DNA of 62,292 bases from Streptomyces triticagri. GTDB lineage: Bacteria; Actinomycetota; Actinomycetes; Streptomycetales; Streptomycetaceae. The position numbers and the translations under genes were made by a program. The stretch lies in NCBI RefSeq assembly GCF_003429565.1, contig NZ_QUAK01000122.1, positions 1 to 62,292 on the forward strand, in the 5' to 3' direction. Positions 49,225 through 56,149 of this stretch are shown here, in pieces. Numbering within the stretch: position 1 is the first letter of the stretch; each line of letters opens with the position of its first letter. The notes beneath the pieces are model-generated. The model searched no databases. It had not been told where the DNA came from and saw only the letters and a program-made list of their open reading frames with translations.

Positions 49225-50996
49225 CGCTGGCCTCCTGTCGGATCGGCGCCGTCCCGGACGGCATCGGCGCCTCCTCGGGCAGGTACGGTACGGCCACCCG
49301 GCTGGGAGGGGAGAGGGGCCTGCGGCGAAGCGGCGCCGTCCGCGCCCGGACCGTCACCCTCGCCTTCCGCCGTGAGGGGCAGCCGTACGGCGAACTCCGC
49401 GCCGCCGTCCGCCGAGGCGCCCGTCTCCACCGTGCCGCCGTGCCGGCCCACCGTCTGACGCACCAGGGCGAGCCCGAGGCCGCGGCCCGGGCCCTTGCCG
49501 GACCAGCCGCGCCGGAAGATGTCCGTGCCGGCCGGCACCCCGGGCCCCGAGTCCGCGACCCGCAGCAGCAGCTCGGGGACGCCCCTGCCCTCGTCCCTGC
49601 TCTCGCCCCCGCCCTCGTCCCGGCCCTCCTCCGGGCCGGAGATCCGGGCGGTGACCTCGACACGGGCGGACGGTGTGCCGGTGGCGGCGTCCAGCGCGTT
49701 GTCGATCAGATTGCCGAGGATGGTGACCAGATCGCGCGGCGGCAGCGTGTCCGGCAGCAGTCCGTCGTCCAGGTGGCTGTCGGCCGAGACCTCGAACTCC
49801 ACGCCGTGCTCGTTCGCCTGCGCCGCCTTGCCGAGCAGCAGCGCCGCGAGCACCGGCTCGGTCACCGCGGAGACCACCTGGTCGGTCAGGGCCTGGGCGA
49901 GCTCCAGCTCGGCGGTCGCGAACTCGACGGCCGCCTCCGCGCGGCCCAGCTCGATCAGGGACACCACGGTGTGCAGCCGGTTCGCGGCCTCGTGCGCCTG
50001 CGAGCGGAGCGCCTGCGAGAAGCCCCGCTCATGGTCCAACTCGCCGGTCAGGGCCTGGAGTTCGGTGTGGTCGCGGATGGTGACGACGGTGCCGCGGCGC
50101 TCTCCGCCGGAGACCGGCGAGGTGTTCACCACGACCACCCGGTCGCCGGTCAGATGCACCTCGTCGACCCGCGGCTCGGTGGCGAGCAGGGCCCCGGTCA
50201 GGGCGGTGGGCAGACCGAGGTCGGAGACCTGACGGCCCACCGCCTCCGCGTCCAGGCCGAGCAGCTCGCGGCCCGCGTCGTTCACCAGGGCGATGCGCCG
50301 GCCGCCGTCCAGCATCAGCAGCCCCTCGCGCACGGCGTGCAGCGCCGCCTGGTGGTAGTCGTGCAGCCGGCTCAGTTCGGTCGCGTTCATGCCGTGGGTG
50401 TGCCGGCGGAGCCGGGCGTTCACGAAGTACGTACCGGCGCCGCCGAGCGCGAGCGCGCCGAGTGCGACCCCGAGCAGCCCGGTCAGCTGACTGCGCACCC
50501 GGCTGTTGATCGCCTCGACCTTGATGCCCGCACTGACCAGGCCGGTGATCCGCTCGCCGTCCCGGATCGGTGTGACCACCCGCACCGAGGGGCCGAGCGT
50601 GCCGGTGTACGTCTCGGTGAAGGTGCGGCCCTCCAGGGCGGCCTCGGTGTTGCCGATGAACGTCTCGCCGATCCGGTCCCGGTTCGGATGGGTCCAGCGG
50701 GTGCCGTCGATGTCCATGATCGTGACGAAGTCGACGCCCGTGTCCCGCCACACCCGCTCCGCGTACGGCTGCAGCACACGGGAGGGATCCTCGGTGCGCA
50801 CCGCGGCCCGCACCGAGGGGGAGTCCGCGACGGAACGGGCCGTCGCGCCCGCCTGGCGCCGCGCGGCCTCCTCGGCCTGGCGGTGCGTGGTCACGTACGC
50901 GAAGAGCGCGCACCCCGCCACCACCGCGGCGACCAGCACGACCTGCATCGCGAAGAGCTGGCCGGCCAGGCTGCGCGGACGGGGGAAACGGGGCAT
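49221..50996 (-). CDS. CitA/DcuS-type sensor histidine kinase
   Basis: 591 aa. TM1 is about residues 12-33 and TM2 about 170-190. The periplasmic PAS-like sensor between them contains VDFVTIMDIDGTRWTHPNRDRIGETFIGN, the DcuS/CitA ligand-domain hallmark. A cytoplasmic PAS follows, then the phospho-acceptor helix LRSQAHEAANRLHTVVSLIELG and a HATPase with GNLIDNALDAA and DSGPGVP. The C-terminal 60 residues are a Gly/Ala/Pro tail. I start at the ATG of MPRFPRPRSLAGQ; 63 further codons are open but lack homology. It should sense C4-dicarboxylates or citrate. Confidence 0.93.
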   Translation of the reverse strand: MPRFPRPRSLAGQLFAMQVVLVAAVVAGCALFAYVTTHRQAEEAARRQAGATARSVADSPSVRAAVRTEDPSRVLQPYAERVWRDTGVDFVTIMDIDGTRWTHPNRDRIGETFIGNTEAALEGRTFTETYTGTLGPSVRVVTPIRDGERITGLVSAGIKVEAINSRVRSQLTGLLGVALGALALGGAGTYFVNARLRRHTHGMNATELSRLHDYHQAALHAVREGLLMLDGGRRIALVNDAGRELLGLDAEAVGRQVSDLGLPTALTGALLATEPRVDEVHLTGDRVVVVNTSPVSGGERRGTVVTIRDHTELQALTGELDHERGFSQALRSQAHEAANRLHTVVSLIELGRAEAAVEFATAELELAQALTDQVVSAVTEPVLAALLLGKAAQANEHGVEFEVSADSHLDDGLLPDTLPPRDLVTILGNLIDNALDAATGTPSARVEVTARISGPEEGRDEGGGESRDEGRGVPELLLRVADSGPGVPAGTDIFRRGWSGKGPGRGLGLALVRQTVGRHGGTVETGASADGGAEFAVRLPLTAEGEGDGPGADGAASPQAPLPSQPGGRTVPARGGADAVRDGADPTGGQR

Positions 50997-51174
50997 GCGG
51001 CCAGTCTGCCTCGCCCGATGTGTGTGAACTAAATGAACGGAAGGGTGACCCGCCTCACCTGCTGGGTGGATATTCACCGGGACCTCGCCAGGACGTGAGC
51101 CGCACGCATTGGCGCGTATCCCCGGACACCGGACGTACCCCCTGCGACCCGGTGTCGACGAGCAAGGAGGCACT

Positions 51175-52542
51175 GTGGCCGCCACGCGGGACAGAACTCA
51201 CTACCTGTACATCGCCGTGATCGCGGCGGTCGCGGCCGGCATCCTGGTCGGGTTCGCCGCGCCCGGTGTCGCCGTGGAGCTCAAGCCGATCGGCGAGGGC
51301 TTCGTGAACCTGATCAAGATGATGATCTCGCCGATCATCTTCTGCACGATCGTGCTCGGCGTCGGATCCGTCCGCAAGGCCGCCAAGGTCGGCGCGGTCG
51401 GCGGTATCGCCCTCGGCTACTTCATGATCATGTCGACCGTCGCACTGGCCATCGGCCTGGTCGTCGGCAACATCCTCGAGCCCGGTCACGGACTCGCGCT
51501 CACCGACTCGGTGCGCGAGACGGGCGCGGCCCAGGCGGACGGCGCGAGCGAGTCCACCGCCGACTTCCTGCTCGGCATCATCCCGACCACCCTGGTCTCC
51601 GCCTTCACCGGTGAGTCCGTGCTGCCGACCCTGCTGGTCGCACTGCTCAGCGGCTTCGCGCTGCAGTCCATGGGCAGCGCCGGCGAGCCGATCATCCGCG
51701 GCATCACCCACATCCAGCGGCTGGTCTTCCGGATCCTCGCCATGATCATGTGGGCCGCGCCGGTCGGTGCGTTCGGCGCGATCGCCGCGGTGGTCGGTGC
51801 GACGGGCGTGGACGCCCTGAAGTCGCTCGCCGTCATCATGATCGGCTTCTACGTCACCTGTGTGCTGTTCGTCTTCGTGGTGCTCGGCATCGTCCTGAAG
51901 CTGTTCACCGGGGTCAACATCTTCTCGCTCCTGCGGTACCTGGCCCGCGAGTTCCTGCTGATCGTCTCCACCTCGTCCTCGGAGTCCGCGCTGCCGCGGC
52001 TCATCGCGAAGATGGAGCACCTCGGCATCTCCAAGCCCGTGGTGGGCATCACCGTGCCGACCGGCTACTCGTTCAACCTGGACGGCACGGCGATCTACCT
52101 GACGATGGCCTCGCTCTTCGTCGCCGAGGCGATGGGCTCCCCGCTCTCCCTCAGCCAGCAGATCTCGCTGCTGCTCTTCATGATCGTCGCCGCGAAGGGT
52201 GCGGCGGGCGTCACCGGCGCCGGTCTCGCCACCCTCGCCGGCGGTCTGCAGTCGCACCGCCCCGAACTGGTCGACGGCGTCGGCCTGATCGTCGGCATCG
52301 ACCGCTTCATGAGCGAGGCCCGCGCCCTGACCAACTTCGCGGGCAACGCGGTGGCGACGGTCCTCGTCGGCACCTGGACCAAGGAGATCGACCGGAACCG
52401 GGTGAACGAGGTGCTGGCCGGCAAGATCCCCTTCGACGAGAAGACCCTCGTCGACGACCACGCGCCCGCCGACGGGGCGGAGGAGGGCGCCGACGCGGTG
52501 CCGTCGCAGCGCGAGGGCGGCAAGGAGAAGGCGGACGTCTGA
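51175..52542 (+). CDS. Dicarboxylate/cation symporter (DctA type)
   Basis: 455 aa, GTG start with AAGGAGG 5 nt upstream. It belongs to the DAACS family: eight helices and two hairpins with STSSSESALPRLIAKMEHLG (hairpin 1), GYSFNLDGTAIYLTMASLFVAEA (helix 7, cation site) and DRFMSEARALTNFAGNAVATVLV (helix 8, substrate site). It imports succinate, fumarate, malate or an acidic amino acid with protons or sodium. The divergent CitA-type system probably controls it. Confidence 0.94.
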   Translation: MAATRDRTHYLYIAVIAAVAAGILVGFAAPGVAVELKPIGEGFVNLIKMMISPIIFCTIVLGVGSVRKAAKVGAVGGIALGYFMIMSTVALAIGLVVGNILEPGHGLALTDSVRETGAAQADGASESTADFLLGIIPTTLVSAFTGESVLPTLLVALLSGFALQSMGSAGEPIIRGITHIQRLVFRILAMIMWAAPVGAFGAIAAVVGATGVDALKSLAVIMIGFYVTCVLFVFVVLGIVLKLFTGVNIFSLLRYLAREFLLIVSTSSSESALPRLIAKMEHLGISKPVVGITVPTGYSFNLDGTAIYLTMASLFVAEAMGSPLSLSQQISLLLFMIVAAKGAAGVTGAGLATLAGGLQSHRPELVDGVGLIVGIDRFMSEARALTNFAGNAVATVLVGTWTKEIDRNRVNEVLAGKIPFDEKTLVDDHAPADGAEEGADAVPSQREGGKEKADV

Positions 52543-52574
52543 GCCGCCCCGACTTCCTGAGCCTGCATACGCGA

Positions 52575-52618
52575 CCGCCGGACGGCCGACCCCTCGACGG
52601 GAGTCGGCTGTCCGGCGG
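52575..52618. terminator. Bidirectional terminator, symporter / GH16
   Basis: CCGCCGGACGGCCGAC (52575-52590) pairs with GTCGGCTGTCCGGCGG (52603-52618) at 15 of 16 positions around a 12-nt loop, between convergent genes. Confidence 0.82.
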
Positions 52619-52633
52619 CGTGCGGCCGGTGCG

Positions 52634-53614
52634 TCAGGACTTCGTCCAGACCCCCACGTAGTCGACCTTCATCGGGTGACCCGGCTCGGTCGCGTCGACC
52701 GGGGTCGCGTGGCCCGCGACGCCGTCCGGGAAGCCGCCGCCCATCGCGACGTTCAGGAGCACGAAGTACCCCTCGTGGTCCGTCATGTTGGCCCACGTCT
52801 CGGCCGAGAACCGGTCCTGTGAGAGCGAGTGGTACTCCTCGCCGTCCACGTACCAGCGCAGCTGCTCCGAGGCGCCCGAGCGGTCCCACTCGAAGCGGTA
52901 GGTGTGGAAGCCGGACTGGCAGGTGGAGCCCGGGCAGGCGCGGCTGTTGCCGAGGCCCTCGGTCTCGTTGCAGTCGCCGCCCGGGTTCACGCCGCAGTGC
53001 AGTACGCCCCACACCGTGTCCAGGCCGTTGACGTTCTCCATGACGTCGAACTCGCCCACGGACGGCCAGTTCTGGTAGTTGCCGCGGTACGGGGAGCCGA
53101 GTGCCCAGAACGCCGACCAGTAGCCGAGCGCCTGCTCGCCGCCGACGTCGGGCATCTGGATGCGGCTCTCGATGGCGAGGGTGCCGCCCTCGGGCGCCTT
53201 GAAGTCGCTGCGCTGGGTCTCGATCCGGGCCGAGGTCCAGTTGCCGGCGTCGTCGCGCAGCGGGGTGATCTGCAGATTGCCGTCGCCGTCGAGGCTGAGA
53301 TTGTCGGTGGAGTCGGTGTACTCCTGGATCTCTCCGGTGCCCCAGTTGTCGGGGCCGCCGGGGTAGCCGTGGCCGAGGTCGATCTGCCAGTTGTCCGCGG
53401 ACGGCAGGGTGTTGGCGGAGCCTTCGAAGTCGTCGCTCCACTGCTCGGTCCAGCCGTCGCCGGGCGGCGGGACGTCACCGCGCGCGGCGTCGGGGCTGCC
53501 GAGGGCCGCAAGCAGCGCGATACAGGCGGCACCCGCGACGGCCACCGCCCGCCAACTGCCGCGACGCCGGGTGTCGGGCGGGGGGAGTGCCGGGGTGATG
53601 CGGCTCGTGGACAT
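52634..53614 (-). CDS. Secreted GH16 beta-glucanase 1
   Basis: 326 aa. A signal peptide at about residues 20-46 (AVAVAGAACIALLAALGSPDAARG) leads into a single GH16 jellyroll. The catalytic strand is WPSVGEFDVMENVNG, with nucleophile and acid Glu in E-x-D-x-x-E order. QWSDDFEGSANTLPSADNW and the C-terminal MKVDYVGVWTK also match laminarinase-type members. It likely cleaves beta-1,3 or mixed-linkage glucans outside the cell. GGAGG lies 7 nt before the ATG. A CebR-like palindrome is 39 nt upstream of the start. Confidence 0.93.
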   Translation of the reverse strand: MSTSRITPALPPPDTRRRGSWRAVAVAGAACIALLAALGSPDAARGDVPPPGDGWTEQWSDDFEGSANTLPSADNWQIDLGHGYPGGPDNWGTGEIQEYTDSTDNLSLDGDGNLQITPLRDDAGNWTSARIETQRSDFKAPEGGTLAIESRIQMPDVGGEQALGYWSAFWALGSPYRGNYQNWPSVGEFDVMENVNGLDTVWGVLHCGVNPGGDCNETEGLGNSRACPGSTCQSGFHTYRFEWDRSGASEQLRWYVDGEEYHSLSQDRFSAETWANMTDHEGYFVLLNVAMGGGFPDGVAGHATPVDATEPGHPMKVDYVGVWTKS

Positions 53615-53652
53615 CGAGCACCTCCGTGGGGGGAGTGGGGGACCAGGCCGGC

Positions 53653-53666
53653 TGAGAGCGCTCTCA
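53653..53666. promoter_or_regulatory. CebR-like operator before GH16-1
   Basis: TGAGAGCGCTCTCA, a perfect palindrome (16 bp when the outer C and G are counted). It differs from the CebR consensus TGGGAGCGCTCCCA at two symmetric positions. Confidence 0.65.
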
Positions 53667-53788
53667 GAGTTTTGTACTTGCAGCCATGCGGGGCGTCAAT
53701 GTCCATGACAGGTCAACTTCTTGAAGGCGTGCGGGAGTTGTCCTCCGAGGGGCGGTTCCGGCGCTTCGTCCTGCTGTCCGTACGCGCC

Positions 53789-54085
53789 CTACGGGACCTC
53801 GTTCGGATACGGGTCGTCGAGCCCGCCCGGGTCGTCGAGCCCTCCTGGGTCATCGAGCCCGCCCGGCTCGTCGTCGCCGATGCCGAAGGGGTCCGACGGG
53901 GTGGGCGTCGGATCCGGCCGGTCGCAGTGCATCACCTTGCCGATCATGCGGCAGCCCGTCATGTCGGCGTTGTGCAGCAGGGCCACCGGGATCACGATCA
54001 TCGCGACGACGAACACGACGATCAGCGCCCAGAAGGCCGCTCCGCGCCGCGGCGGCGCCTGATCCGATCGCCCCGTGCCCTGCAT
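53789..54085 (-). CDS. Small membrane protein with GGLDDP repeats
   Basis: 98 aa. A short basic N-terminus precedes one membrane helix (FWALIVVFVVAMIVIPVALL, about residues 18-37), then a region with two Cys (GCRMIGKVMHCDRPDP) that may form a disulphide. The tail has three exact repeats of GGLDDP, encoded by 18-bp DNA repeats near 53810-53865. GGAGGGG lies before the ATG. The frame is open 38 codons upstream, but those residues look like non-coding sequence. Family not recognised. Confidence 0.75.
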   Translation of the reverse strand: MQGTGRSDQAPPRRGAAFWALIVVFVVAMIVIPVALLHNADMTGCRMIGKVMHCDRPDPTPTPSDPFGIGDDEPGGLDDPGGLDDPGGLDDPYPNEVP

Positions 54086-54181
54086 GCCGTCGCCCCCTCC
54101 GGAAACGTCTCCGGCCGTCTCCCCTCGTAGACCGGACGCATGTGGAGCCGCGCCCGGTTGCGTACGCGCGGCGTCCGCTGG

Positions 54182-54209
54182 CCTTGACCCCGGCGTCAAG
54201 GATTACCGT
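54182..54209 (+). promoter_or_regulatory. MerR promoter and operator, leaderless
   Basis: CCTTGAC (54182-54188) and GTCAAGG (54195-54201) form an inverted repeat with a 6-bp spacer. TACCGT (54204-54209) follows and lies 7 nt before the ATG. A dyad just ahead of the -10 is the usual position for MerR operators. Confidence 0.65.
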
Positions 54210-54216
54210 CGAGGAC

Positions 54217-54636
54217 ATGCGAATCGGCGAGCTGGCCGAGCGGGCGGGGACGACCACGCGGACTCTGCGCTACTACGAGTCCCGCGGCCTCCTGCCCGCA
54301 CGGCGCACGGGCAACGGCTACCGCACCTACGACGAGGACGATCTGCGGCTGCTGCGGCAGATCAGGGTGCTGCAGGACTTCGGCTTCGGTCTCGAGGAGA
54401 CCCGGCCGTTCGTGGAGTGCCTGCGCGCGGGCCATCCGCACGGCGACTCGTGCCCGGCCTCGCTCGACGTCTACCGCCGCAAGATCTCCGAACTCGACGC
54501 CCTGATCGGCGAGTTGAGCGAGGTCCGCGCGCAGGTGGGATCGCAGCTGCGGCGTGCCGAGCGGGAGCGCGACGCGCTCGCCGAGCAGGCCACGGCCCCG
54601 GAGAGCCCGGAGCCGAAGTGTGCATGGGGAGGTTGA
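54217..54636 (+). CDS. MerR-family regulator
   Basis: 139 aa. The N-terminal MerR helix-turn-helix is typical: RIGELAERAGTTTRTLRYYESRGLLPARRTGNGYRTYDEDDLRLLRQIRVLQDFGF. The dimer helix follows (SLDVYRRKISELDALIGELSEVRAQVGSQLRR). Two Cys in VECLRAGHPHGDSCPAS stand at the start of the dimer helix, where metal- or redox-sensing members keep theirs; a third Cys is near the C-terminus (KCAWGG). It is followed after 1 nt by a thioredoxin gene, so redox or thiol-reactive metal sensing is plausible. Leaderless start. Confidence 0.92.
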   Translation: MRIGELAERAGTTTRTLRYYESRGLLPARRTGNGYRTYDEDDLRLLRQIRVLQDFGFGLEETRPFVECLRAGHPHGDSCPASLDVYRRKISELDALIGELSEVRAQVGSQLRRAERERDALAEQATAPESPEPKCAWGG

Positions 54637-54637
54637 C

Positions 54638-54985
54638 ATGTCGGTGAAGGCGGCAGGTGTGCCCGAGGTGACGGACGCCGATTTCGGGGCCGAGGTGCTG
54701 GGCGCCGACCGGCCCGTCCTCGTCGAGTTCACCGCCGAGTGGTGCGGGCCGTGCCGGCAGCTGGCGCCCGTACTGAGCGAGATCGCGCGGGAGCAGGCGG
54801 ACGGCCTGAAGGTGGTGCAGATCGACGTCGACCAGAACCCGGGCACGACGACGGCGTACGGCATCCTGTCGATGCCGACCCTGATGGTGTTCCAGGGCGG
54901 CGAGCCGGTGAAGTCGATGGTCGGCGCCCGCCCGAAGCGCAAGCTCCTCGCCGAGCTGGACGGGGTCGTCGACGGCGTACTCTGA
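54638..54985 (+). CDS. Thioredoxin
   Basis: 115 aa, a single thioredoxin domain with the canonical WCGPC site (VEFTAEWCGPCRQLAPVLSEI) and cis-Pro in LSMPTLMVF. It reduces disulphides in cytoplasmic proteins. GGGGAGG lies before the ATG. It is co-transcribed with the MerR gene 1 nt upstream, so its level is probably set by that regulator. It is not the housekeeping trxA beside trxB. Confidence 0.94.
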   Translation: MSVKAAGVPEVTDADFGAEVLGADRPVLVEFTAEWCGPCRQLAPVLSEIAREQADGLKVVQIDVDQNPGTTTAYGILSMPTLMVFQGGEPVKSMVGARPKRKLLAELDGVVDGVL

Positions 54986-55021
54986 GCCTCGCCCCGGGTG
55001 CACGGCAGGCCCGGAGCGCGC

Positions 55022-55054
55022 GAGCCCCCTGACCATTGCGGGGTCAGGGGGCTC
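55022..55054. terminator. Bidirectional terminator, thioredoxin / GH16-2
   Basis: GAGCCCCCTGACC, a 7-nt loop, GGTCAGGGGGCTC: a 13-bp perfect stem between convergent genes. Confidence 0.9.
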
Positions 55055-55092
55055 TGCCCGTTCGGTTTCACGGGTGGCAGCGCCGTGTCACC

Positions 55093-55830
55093 TCACGGGT
55101 AGTACGGCGTGTGCGTGATCGAGGAGACGTGCAGATACCGGGCACCGTCGGCGGTGTCCCAGGTGGAGCCGTCCGGATTGCCCGGCCAGTCGCCACCGAC
55201 CGCGATGTTGGCGATGAAGTGCATACCGGTGCCGGCCGGTGTGGTGTACCAGGTGGTGCCGGTGACCTGGCCGTCCACCGCGAAGTCGATGTGGTCGGGC
55301 ATCCAGGTGAACGAGTAGGTGTGGAAGGCGTTCGTCCACCCCGCGGAGTTCGTGGTGGAGAACTGCTCCTGGGCGTTGTTGATGTCGTGCGACGTCTGGT
55401 GCAGGACGTTCGGGTCCTGGCCCACGATCTCCGCGGCGTCGAACTCCGGCAGCCACGGATCGAGGTAGGCCGCCCACACCGCGGGGAGCAGCCCCTGTCC
55501 GTTGGGCATGTTCGCGGTGAAGCTGTACGTGCCGTAGCCGTACAGCGCCGTCGACTCCACGCGGCCCGAGTAGTACAGATCGCCGCCCGCCGAGTACGCC
55601 TTGATCACCAGGGTGTCGCCTTCGTACCAGACGCAGTCCGCTGTGTAGGTCTGGAGTTCGTTGTTGGGCGTCCACCTTCCTTCGATCTTGTTCCAGGAAT
55701 TGACGGTCACCGGGTCGCCCCAGGAGTCGGCCCGGGCGGTCCCGGCGGTGCCCAGGACCAGTGCGGGCGGTACGGCGAGTGCGGCGCCGAGCACGCGCCT
55801 GCGGCTCGGCCTCCGAGATATGTCAGTCAT
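55093..55830 (-). CDS. Secreted GH16 beta-glucanase 2 (Tat signal)
   Basis: 245 aa. The N-terminus has a twin-arginine signal (SRRPSRRRVLGAALAVPPALVLGTAGTARA), so export is probably by Tat. The mature GH16 domain carries the catalytic strand PEFDAAEIVGQ (E-x-D-x-x-E order) and ends with a short C-terminal strand. It shares the fold with GH16-1 but little sequence, so the two are not a recent duplication. GGAG lies before the ATG of MTDISRRP; an upstream in-frame start (MGSLPPPSVHPS) lacks a signal-like sequence. Two CebR-like boxes lie upstream. Confidence 0.92.
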   Translation of the reverse strand: MTDISRRPSRRRVLGAALAVPPALVLGTAGTARADSWGDPVTVNSWNKIEGRWTPNNELQTYTADCVWYEGDTLVIKAYSAGGDLYYSGRVESTALYGYGTYSFTANMPNGQGLLPAVWAAYLDPWLPEFDAAEIVGQDPNVLHQTSHDINNAQEQFSTTNSAGWTNAFHTYSFTWMPDHIDFAVDGQVTGTTWYTTPAGTGMHFIANIAVGGDWPGNPDGSTWDTADGARYLHVSSITHTPYYP

Positions 55831-55863
55831 CACGGCTCCATTGCTTGGATGAACAGACGGCGG

Positions 55864-55899
55864 TGGGAGCGATCCCATGCGGGAATGGGAGCGTTCCCA
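55864..55899. promoter_or_regulatory. Paired CebR-like operators before GH16-2
   Basis: TGGGAGCGATCCCA (55864-55877) and TGGGAGCGTTCCCA (55886-55899). Each differs from the CebR consensus TGGGAGCGCTCCCA at one position. The centres are 22 bp apart, about two helical turns, and the nearer box is 34 nt before the ATG. Confidence 0.78.
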
Positions 55900-56042
55900 C
55901 GGCTCGCTTGCCGACGGACCGTAGGACTCCGTTCGACAATTGACAAGACTCGGCGTACGGATCGGTACATGCCTTAGGTAGTTGAACGGTGGGCCGAGGC
56001 CCGAGTGGCGCGGCCGGGCGGGCGGCGATCACCGCCGGCGGA

Positions 56043-56073
56043 TTGACTCCCCGGGTATTTCTCTGCGTATATT
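56043..56073 (+). promoter_or_regulatory. Promoter of the HelD/HelR-type helicase gene
   Basis: TTGACT (56043-56048) and GTATAT or TATATT (56067-56073), with 18-19 bp between. It resembles a housekeeping promoter and predicts a leader of about 70 nt. Confidence 0.6.
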
Positions 56074-56091
56074 GGGGGTTTCTCTGGCCAC

Positions 56092-56116
56092 AAAAAAGGG
56101 CCCCTCGAAAGGGGCC
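56092..56116. terminator. A6 run plus hairpin in the helicase leader
   Basis: AAAAAA (56092-56097), then GGCCCCT-CGAA-AGGGGCC (56099-56116). On the minus strand this reads as a classic intrinsic terminator, hairpin then T6. On the plus strand it is a leader hairpin 33 nt before the start codon. Confidence 0.6.
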
Positions 56117-56149
56117 AACAGAAAGCACCATACCCCGCGAGGAGCCGAA

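Larger units (their letters stand above)
55831..56149. other. Gene-free stretch between GH16-2 and the helicase gene
   Basis: 319 bases: two CebR-like boxes (55864-55899) for GH16-2 on the left, the helicase promoter and leader hairpin on the right. I see no small gene and no copy of the rifamycin-associated element. Confidence 0.6.

Noticed and set aside
55880..56149. Search for the rifamycin-associated element upstream of the helicase
   Set aside because: I saw only GGGCCGAGGCCC near 55992 and the leader hairpin. Neither matches my recollection of the element's sequence or length.
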